Program-made: the position numbers and the translations under genes | Shown: piece after piece, positions 59,382 to 64,000 of the stretch | Layout: each line of letters starts with the position of its first letter | How positions within the stretch are numbered: the first letter of the stretch is position 1 | DNA from: JAJPHF01 sp035293805 | Lineage (GTDB): Bacteria; Chloroflexota; UBA6077; JAJPHF01 | DNA length: 64,000 nt | Assembly (NCBI GenBank): GCA_035293805.1 | Contig: DATGMD010000062.1 | Coordinates: 65,961 to 129,960, forward strand | Direction: 5' to 3' | Notes under the pieces: generated by a model | Databases searched by the model: none | Told to the model about the DNA's origin: nothing | Seen by the model: the letters and a program-made list of their open reading frames with translations, nothing else

Positions 59382-59811
59382 GGCTCGTCCTCCAGCGGGA
59401 CGGCTGGGCACCGCGACGGGCGGCGCCACGCCGAAGAAGATTCTATGGAGATGGTGCCGGCTGGAGGTTAGCGCGCCGGTTGCGCTCGGTAACTTCAAGG
59501 TAGACGGCCTCGACGCGGCCCAGAGCTGATTCAAGGTCGCCGCGAGCGCGGTAGGAACCAATGGGGCACTCGGCACACTGCGGCGGGCTCTCGTTGGCCA
59601 GACTGGGCCGGGACTCGCTGCACGGCCCAGCCACGGCTGCACCATCGGAGCGCGGACCGGACTTTGAGCCAGCCCCGCCAACTGACGCCGCCCGTAACAC
59701 AGCATTTACGCGCCGCCACCCGGGGTGCAACCCGAGGGTGCGAGCATGGGGTGGGAAGCAGGTCGGTCGAGGCGGCGGGGGCGCGCTGGGGTAGCGAAAG
59801 GGGCCGTTCCG
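59382..59811. other. Divergent promoter region, no gene seen
   Basis: This 430-bp region separates the ScdA-N-like gene (left) from the BON gene (right). I looked for FNR/Dnr-type TTGAT-N4-ATCAA and NsrR-like palindromes upstream of the left gene and found none. Frames in it do not resemble proteins. Confidence 0.45.
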
Positions 59812-60363
59812 ATGCGAGGCGACGACGAGCTGCAACAGGACGTGCTGACAGAGCTGCGGCGCGACCCGCGCGTGGAGCCACGCCACATCGGCGTGGAAGT
59901 CGAGCGGGGGGTGGTGACCCTGACCGGCACGGTGACGTGCTGCGCCCGCGCGACGGCGGCCGACGCGGCCACGCGGCGCGTGCCCGGCGTGCGCGACGTG
60001 CTCAACCGCTTGCAGGTTGCCCTCCCGGACTACCAGATCCGCAGCGACGGGGAGATCCGCCGAGCGGTGGACACCGTGCTCGACTGGGATGCGGAAGTGC
60101 CGCGCGAGAGCGTGCAGGCCCGCGTGGTCAGCGGCATCGTGACGCTGGAGGGCGAGGTCGAGCACGAGTATCAGCGCGAGGTGGCCGAGCGCGCCGTGCG
60201 GCACCTGCGCTGCGTGCGCGGGGTGGTGAACCGCATCGCCGTGAAGACGCCGCTGCCACGCGGCATCCGCCGCGACGTGGCCGCGCTGCTGGACTGGCCA
60301 ACCGCCCCGTTGGCGGAGGTCGATCCGGGGAGCAGGGGATGGGGGATAGGGGGTAGGGGATGA
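59812..60363 (+). CDS. BON-domain protein, cytoplasmic
   Basis: A 183-residue protein from ATG 59812 with AAAGGGG upstream. It has two BON domains: residues about 5-72 ('HIGVEVERGVVTLTGTVTCC', 'ATRRVPGVRDVLNRL') and about 78-147 ('VQARVVSGIVTLEGEVEHEY', 'AVRHLRCVRGVVNRIAV'). BON domains bind phospholipid or other ligands; multi-BON proteins without signal peptide are common stress proteins. A third domain seems to begin near 'GIRRDVAALLDW' but the protein ends soon after in Gly-rich sequence. That tail is coded by a G-rich repeat (GGGGGATAGGGGGTAGGGGA) complementary to sequence just past the stop, so the end may have been altered by it. Confidence 0.88.
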   Translation: MRGDDELQQDVLTELRRDPRVEPRHIGVEVERGVVTLTGTVTCCARATAADAATRRVPGVRDVLNRLQVALPDYQIRSDGEIRRAVDTVLDWDAEVPRESVQARVVSGIVTLEGEVEHEYQREVAERAVRHLRCVRGVVNRIAVKTPLPRGIRRDVAALLDWPTAPLAEVDPGSRGWGIGGRG

Positions 60364-60417
60364 AGACCCGCCTGACCCCGCGCCCTATCCCCTATTCCCT
60401 ACCCCCTGATCTCCGCG

Positions 60418-61572
60418 CTAGACGGCCGCCCGCGCCTCGCGGGGCCGGAAGAGGCTGTCGTCCATCTTGGACTCGACGCCGTTCTGGCGCAGCGCCTCCT
60501 CGAAGTCCTTGCGGATCTGCGGGTCCTCGTCCCAGTGCTCGATGAGCGTGCCGCCCTCCTTCACGCTCAGGAACCCCTTCCACGACTGGTTCGCCTCGTC
60601 CACGTCGGCATGATGGGCGAGCGGGTGGTGGGCGCCGTAGACGGCGATGTGCTTGGCCGAGCCGGGGCCGGTGTTGAGGTGCTGGTGGAAGTAGGCATCC
60701 GGCGGGCTGTAGATGCTGTTGCGGCCCCAGTGGACCTTGTACACCTCGTCGCCGTGCCCCGCCTCGTAGGGCCGCGGCCCGAGCCGCGAGTCCCACGCCA
60801 ACACGTAGCCCTCGCCGTCGAGGCCGAGCAGGATGGCGCCGGGGCCGTGGTAGTGGGCCTTGTGGTAGCGCCCGGCGGGCCACTGCGAGATGTGGCCGTG
60901 CGGGAAGCGCTTGCCCATGCGGTAGCCGGTCAGCAGGCCGCCGACGACCTTCTGCTCCAGCGCGTCGAGCGCCGCCGCGTGGGCGTCGGGGATGAAGTTC
61001 GTGTGCCAGATGTTCTGCTTGTACCAGCCTTCCATCGTGCGGGTGTCGGAGGCGGCGAAGTACTTGTCGCCGTCCTGATACAGGTCGATGAACTGGGCGT
61101 CGTTGTTGAACACGAAGTCCAGGTCGTCGAGCGTGTTGATGATCTCGGGGGCGGTGGTCACCGCCATGAAGATGACGGGGTCGCTGCCCGCGTTGAACAT
61201 GCGGTGGGTGGTGTTGCGCGGGAAGGCGAAGACGCTGCCCTCGCCCCACTCGAAAGCGAGCTTCGGGCCGTTGCCCTGCCAGACCTGGGTGACGCCGCGA
61301 CCCTTGAGCACGAAGATCTGCTTTTCGTAGAGGTGCTTTTCCGGCTCCAGCGCCTGCCCACCCGGAATCTCCACGACGTAGATGCCGCGCTGCGACTGGT
61401 GGGTGCCGGTCAGCTCGATGAAGGTGGCCAGCCCGCCGGTGCGCGCCCAGGGAGCGCGCGGCAGCGTCGTGACGTCCTCGACCCCCACCATCGCGCGGTG
61501 GATGGGCAACCCTTCCTGCGCCATAAAGTCGTCGTAGGGAAACGTGTTGCTGATCCGCTCGCGAATCTCCAT
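60418..61572 (-). CDS. Bicupin protein (gentisate/homogentisate dioxygenase-like superfamily, function unknown)
   Basis: A 384-residue protein with ATG 61572 behind GGGAGGG. The N-terminal cupin (about 55-150) has 'KHLYEKQIFVLKGRGVTQVW' and 'GSVFAFPRNTTHRMFNAGSD', with His and Glu residues in metal-binding positions. A second cupin (about 215-335) has 'GRYHKAHYHGPGAILLGLDG' and 'YSPPDAYFHQHLNTGPG'. Each contains several histidines compatible with a metal site. Such bicupins include ring-cleaving dioxygenases and uncharacterised catabolic proteins. It begins with 'RERISNTFPYDDFMAQEGLP', which I do not recognise. Neighbouring amidohydrolase and Mo-hydroxylase homologues suit an aromatic-degradation theme, but this is not proof. 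Confidence 0.82.
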   Translation of the reverse strand: MEIRERISNTFPYDDFMAQEGLPIHRAMVGVEDVTTLPRAPWARTGGLATFIELTGTHQSQRGIYVVEIPGGQALEPEKHLYEKQIFVLKGRGVTQVWQGNGPKLAFEWGEGSVFAFPRNTTHRMFNAGSDPVIFMAVTTAPEIINTLDDLDFVFNNDAQFIDLYQDGDKYFAASDTRTMEGWYKQNIWHTNFIPDAHAAALDALEQKVVGGLLTGYRMGKRFPHGHISQWPAGRYHKAHYHGPGAILLGLDGEGYVLAWDSRLGPRPYEAGHGDEVYKVHWGRNSIYSPPDAYFHQHLNTGPGSAKHIAVYGAHHPLAHHADVDEANQSWKGFLSVKEGGTLIEHWDEDPQIRKDFEEALRQNGVESKMDDSLFRPREARAAV

Positions 61573-61754
61573 GCAGGCCCTCCCTTTGATCAACGGCGGG
61601 GCGAGGTGCGCGCACCGGGCCGCCGCCAGCGCCGGCTGCCCAATACTAGCCCCAGCCGTGCCCGCAAGCAAGCGAGTCGGCGCTGCGGGCGTCCCGCCGC
61701 TCTTGCGGCGCGCGGCAGCCACCCCCGAGATCGCGTCCGCGGGCGGCTCCGCGG

Positions 61755-62175
61755 GTGCGTAAGTTTAGCCGAGGAACGGTCAAACGATGCTCCTTTACCG
61801 GGTGGTTAAGTGCTAGGCCGGGCGCGGAATCCCGGGTGCTGGTCGGGCGCGGAAGATCGCATCGTTTACCCCGTACGATACTCCCTGGCTGTCCTGCCGC
61901 GGGCCGGGCCGGCGGGGGGGGGGCGGCCCCGGGCATGGGCGCGGGCGGCAGGCGCGGGGGAGGCGTGTACGGCGTAAGATACGCGACCACGTCGCGCCGG
62001 ACGGCGAGCCGGGATTGGTGACCGGCCCGGGAGCTTGGCCGTGCCGGCCACCGCGGCGGCGGCCGGGCGGGCGAGACGCCCGCGCTCCCGGGGGTGGGCC
62101 ATCCCCGCGATGGCTTCCGGCTACCGCTCGGCTGCTCGCCTCGCGGCCTTTCTAAAGAGGAAGCTATTGGCGGGG
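61755..62175 (-). repeat. Long dispersed repeat, copy 2 (inverted relative to 52410-52715)
   Basis: Reading the minus strand this repeats copy 1: CTTTAGAAAGGCCGCGAGGCG, then an extra ~110 bp (about 62005-62125), then GGCGCGACGTGGTCGC, GCCGTACACGCCTCCCCCG, GGGGTAAACGATGCGA, and the end GTTTGACCGTTCCTCGG. The inserted part contains its own palindrome GGGAGCGCGGGCGTCTCGCCCGC, related to sequence near 54990-55020. It lies between the bicupin promoter region and the amidohydrolase. Confidence 0.85.
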
Positions 62176-62238
62176 GGCGGTCGTCCGGGGCCGGTGGACG
62201 GTGCGCGATCGGGTCGGGAGGGCGCCTAACGGGGCGCG

Positions 62239-62320
62239 CCCTCACCCCGGCCCTCTCCCAGGGGGAGAGGGGGAGGGACGGACCCTCACCCCGGCCCTCT
62301 CCCAAGGGGAGAGGGAGTAA
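62239..62320. repeat. Dispersed palindromic repeat (copy E), two units
   Basis: Two adjacent units, CCCTCACCCCGGCCCTCTCCC + AGGGGGAGAGG (written with break) and a close second with CCCAAGGGGAGAGGGAG, match copies B and D. The left flank GGGGCGCGCCCTCACCCC equals the flank of copy B at about 17706-17716. Confidence 0.8.
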
Positions 62321-62349
62321 GAGAACGGCGCCGCCGGACTCGGCACGAC

Positions 62350-62510
62350 ACCCGGCCGGGTGGCGCCCCGGCAGGGCGCAGCCAGCCAGCAGCGCCCCTG
62401 CACCGGGCCGGGTGGCGACCGACCTGGGCGCAGCCGTCGAGCCATCGATGGGCGGCACCCAGACGCTGCCCTGCACCGGGCCGGGTGGCGACCGAACTGG
62501 GCGCAGCCAG
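62350..62510. repeat. 73-bp-spaced direct repeats
   Basis: CCTGCACCGGGCCGGGTGGC with following GACCGACCTGGGCGCAGCC at about 62397-62435 is repeated with two changes at about 62470-62508; a diverged copy is at 62350-62384. It is part of the 1.2-kb repeat-filled gap before the amidohydrolase. Confidence 0.75.
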
Positions 62511-62690
62511 CAGCCCGCCTACAAGATACCGGGGTGGCGGGGGCGTGGTCCCGGCGCTGCCGTCAGAGCCGCACGGCCGACCGCAAAATGCTGGGGGCTA
62601 GCCGGCGCCTCGGCGTGGGGTAGCGCTCGGCGCGCCCTTTGCCCTATGCTCGCCTCAGGAGCCGAGAGGGTCCGCCCGACGCCGAGCGGG

Positions 62691-62800
62691 CGGTGGCTGC
62701 CATAGCCCGGTGAGGATGCGGGTGCGACCCGCTCAGGTTGCATCTGTTTGGCGGCTGCCGGACGGTGGCTGCCAAAGGCCTGTGAGGATGCCGGTGCGAC
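62691..62800 (+). repeat. 72-bp direct duplication of the amidohydrolase translation start
   Basis: CGGTGGCTGCC...GTGAGGATGCGGGTGCGAC (62691-62728) recurs as CGGTGGCTGCC...GTGAGGATGCCGGTGCGAC (62763-62800). Each copy contains a GTGAGG ribosome-site-like run and an in-frame ATG (62716 and 62788). The offset of 72 keeps the reading frame. Confidence 0.8.
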
Positions 62801-63849
62801 AGAATCGCTTTCCCGTGATCGACGCCGACGGGCACGTCATCGAGCCGCTGCAAGACCTCATCCCGTTCCTGGGCGAGGGCTTCGCGGGCGGCAACTTGAG
62901 CGGCTCGGGAACGTACACGCTGTTCCCATCGCTGGACGGCTGGTTCCGTGCCTCGAACCTGACCAGCCCGGGGCGCCGCGATACGCCCAATCCGGAGACC
63001 TGGCTGGGCTTCCTCGACGACTGCGGCATCGACCGCACCGTGCTCTACCCCACGGCAGGGCTGGCCGCGGGGCTGATCCAGGACCCCTCCTGGGCCGTCA
63101 CGCTCTGCCGCGCCTACAACTCCTGGCTGCACGCCACCTACACGCGGACCAGCCCGCGCTTGCAGGGCGTGGCGCTGCTGCCGGTGCAGGACGTGGCGGC
63201 CGCGACGCAGGAGCTGCGCCGCGCCAGCCAGGAGCTGGGCTTTCCGGCCGCGATGCTCTGCGCCAATACGGTCCTTGGCAAAGGCTACGGTCACGCCGAC
63301 TTCTGGCCGCTCTACGCCGAGGCCGAGCGGCTGGGCGTCGCCCTGGCCGTACACGGCGCGCCGAGCCGCGGCCTGGGGTTCGACTACCTCACGACGTTCA
63401 TCGAGACGCACACGCTGGAGCACCCGGTGGCGGCGATGATCCAGCTCACGAACATGACGTTCCAGGGCGTGTTCGAGGCGTTTCCCGGCCTGCGCGTGGC
63501 CTACCTGGAGTGCGGGGCGGGCTGGATGCCCTACATGATGGACCGGCTGGACGAGGAGTACGAGCGGCGCGGGCAGAAGTGGGCGCCGCGGCTCACGAAG
63601 CAGCCGAGCGAGTACCTGCGCGGCGGGCAGGTCTACGTCTCGATCGAGTCGGAGGAGCGCACGCTGCCGTACGTGCTGGAGCTGTTCGGCGAAGACCACG
63701 TCTTCTTCGCCTCGGACTACCCGCACGAGCGGTCGCGCCCCGAGTACCTGCCCGACATACCCGAGCTGGAAGCGCGCGCCGACCTGTCCGATACCGCCAA
63801 GCGCAAGATCCTCGCCGACAACGCCCGCCGCTTCTACCGCCTCGACTGA
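62788..63849 (+). CDS. Amidohydrolase family 2 protein (ACMSD/decarboxylase-like TIM barrel)
   Basis: A 353-residue protein taken from ATG 62788, because the family motif 'FPVIDADGHVIEP' starts nine residues later; an in-frame ATG at 62716 would add 24 residues. The barrel shows 'DADGH' (replacing the usual DxH metal pair), 'AVHGAPSRGLGFDYLTTFIE' with a ligand His, 'MIQLTNMTFQGVFEAFPGLR', 'YLECGAGWMPYMMDRLDEEY' and the late catalytic 'FFASDYPHERSRPEYL' (Asp). Members decarboxylate or hydrolyse aromatic or cyclic acids using Zn or Mn. The gene is isolated, with a repeat-rich region upstream. Substrate unknown. Confidence 0.92.
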   Translation: MPVRQNRFPVIDADGHVIEPLQDLIPFLGEGFAGGNLSGSGTYTLFPSLDGWFRASNLTSPGRRDTPNPETWLGFLDDCGIDRTVLYPTAGLAAGLIQDPSWAVTLCRAYNSWLHATYTRTSPRLQGVALLPVQDVAAATQELRRASQELGFPAAMLCANTVLGKGYGHADFWPLYAEAERLGVALAVHGAPSRGLGFDYLTTFIETHTLEHPVAAMIQLTNMTFQGVFEAFPGLRVAYLECGAGWMPYMMDRLDEEYERRGQKWAPRLTKQPSEYLRGGQVYVSIESEERTLPYVLELFGEDHVFFASDYPHERSRPEYLPDIPELEARADLSDTAKRKILADNARRFYRLD

Positions 63850-64000
63850 CGTAGGGACCAAGCAACCTCGCAGAAGTTCTGGACTAGTGAGATGGACGGT
63901 CCAGGCGGCGGGTGGAACCGAGCCCGCGTGCGGGCGAGCAGAGCCTCTGTCGCCTGCTGCAGACGATCGAGGTCGTACCACCCGCGGTGGCAGCTGAGCT
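63850..64000. other. Right edge of window, nothing recognised
   Basis: A 151-bp non-coding tail after the amidohydrolase stop. Composition is slightly less GC-rich. No start codon with ribosome site or terminator is evident. Confidence 0.4.

Noticed and set aside
59443..60204. A 253-codon minus-strand frame over the BON gene
   Set aside because: Antisense to a clear two-BON-domain protein, and the sequence is compositionally random.

Overview
This is a GC-rich bacterial chromosome segment, apparently from a soil or aquatic Chloroflexota (Thermomicrobia, Ellin6529 or SAR202-like). That placement is inference. It rests on an actinobacterial-type (group 1h) [NiFe]-hydrogenase locus, ergothioneine genes, a probable F420-binding oxidoreductase, many orphan ABC substrate-binding proteins, M24, amidohydrolase and Mo-hydroxylase homologues, and GC-rich dispersed palindromes between and even inside genes. 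I recognised no tRNA, rRNA, phage or complete insertion sequence.

Layout. 1-1266: C-terminally cut multi-spanning membrane protein. 1672-4954: orphan substrate-binding protein and Mo-hydroxylase large subunit. 5000-9040: an island with visibly lower GC, holding a small exported protein, a NarL-type response regulator and three secreted proteins; two share a Pro-rich linker and one ends in a PEP-CTERM-like tail. 9209-11517: two NitT/TauT-type lipoproteins without permease or ATPase. 11876-15339: a secreted or membrane protein, a DyP peroxidase and small DUF proteins. 15433-29588: one minus-strand operon of 15 genes, read from 29588 down: hydrogenase small and large subunits, NifU/Rieske-like fusion, four accessory proteins of unknown function, maturation protease, a 39-aa membrane peptide, HypA, HypF, SIS isomerase, HypC, HypD and HypE. 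No hypB is present, and a dispersed repeat sits in frame inside hypF. 29872-40758: phospholipase D-like lipoprotein, SerC, three divergent M24 (creatinase-fold) proteins, a broken vapBC locus, an ornithine-cyclodeaminase homologue, an iron-type binding protein, an FMN reductase and a zinc ribbon.

40931-48650 is a coherent plus-strand block: EgtB and EgtD (ergothioneine synthesis), a probable F420/FMN-split-barrel protein, a complete Opu-type quaternary-amine ABC transporter (ATPase, two permeases, lipoprotein) and a PLP enzyme of the cysteine desulfurase fold. It can be read as making, transporting and possibly finishing a betaine thiol. 49061-54746: a 50-aa Cys-rich peptide, a DUF5996-like protein, a drug-efflux MFS next to a truncated UBP zinc finger, and a Tat-exported ThDP enzyme. 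55068-60363: cytochrome c, L,D-transpeptidase, an NnrS-like membrane protein coupled to a ScdA-N-like protein (a possible NO or iron-sulfur repair module), and a BON protein. 60418-63849: bicupin and amidohydrolase, separated by 1.2 kb of repeats.

Two copies of a ~300-bp repeat lie in opposite orientation near 52.4 kb and 61.9 kb and bracket the last accessory block. Functional names come from motifs read by eye; no database search was possible.
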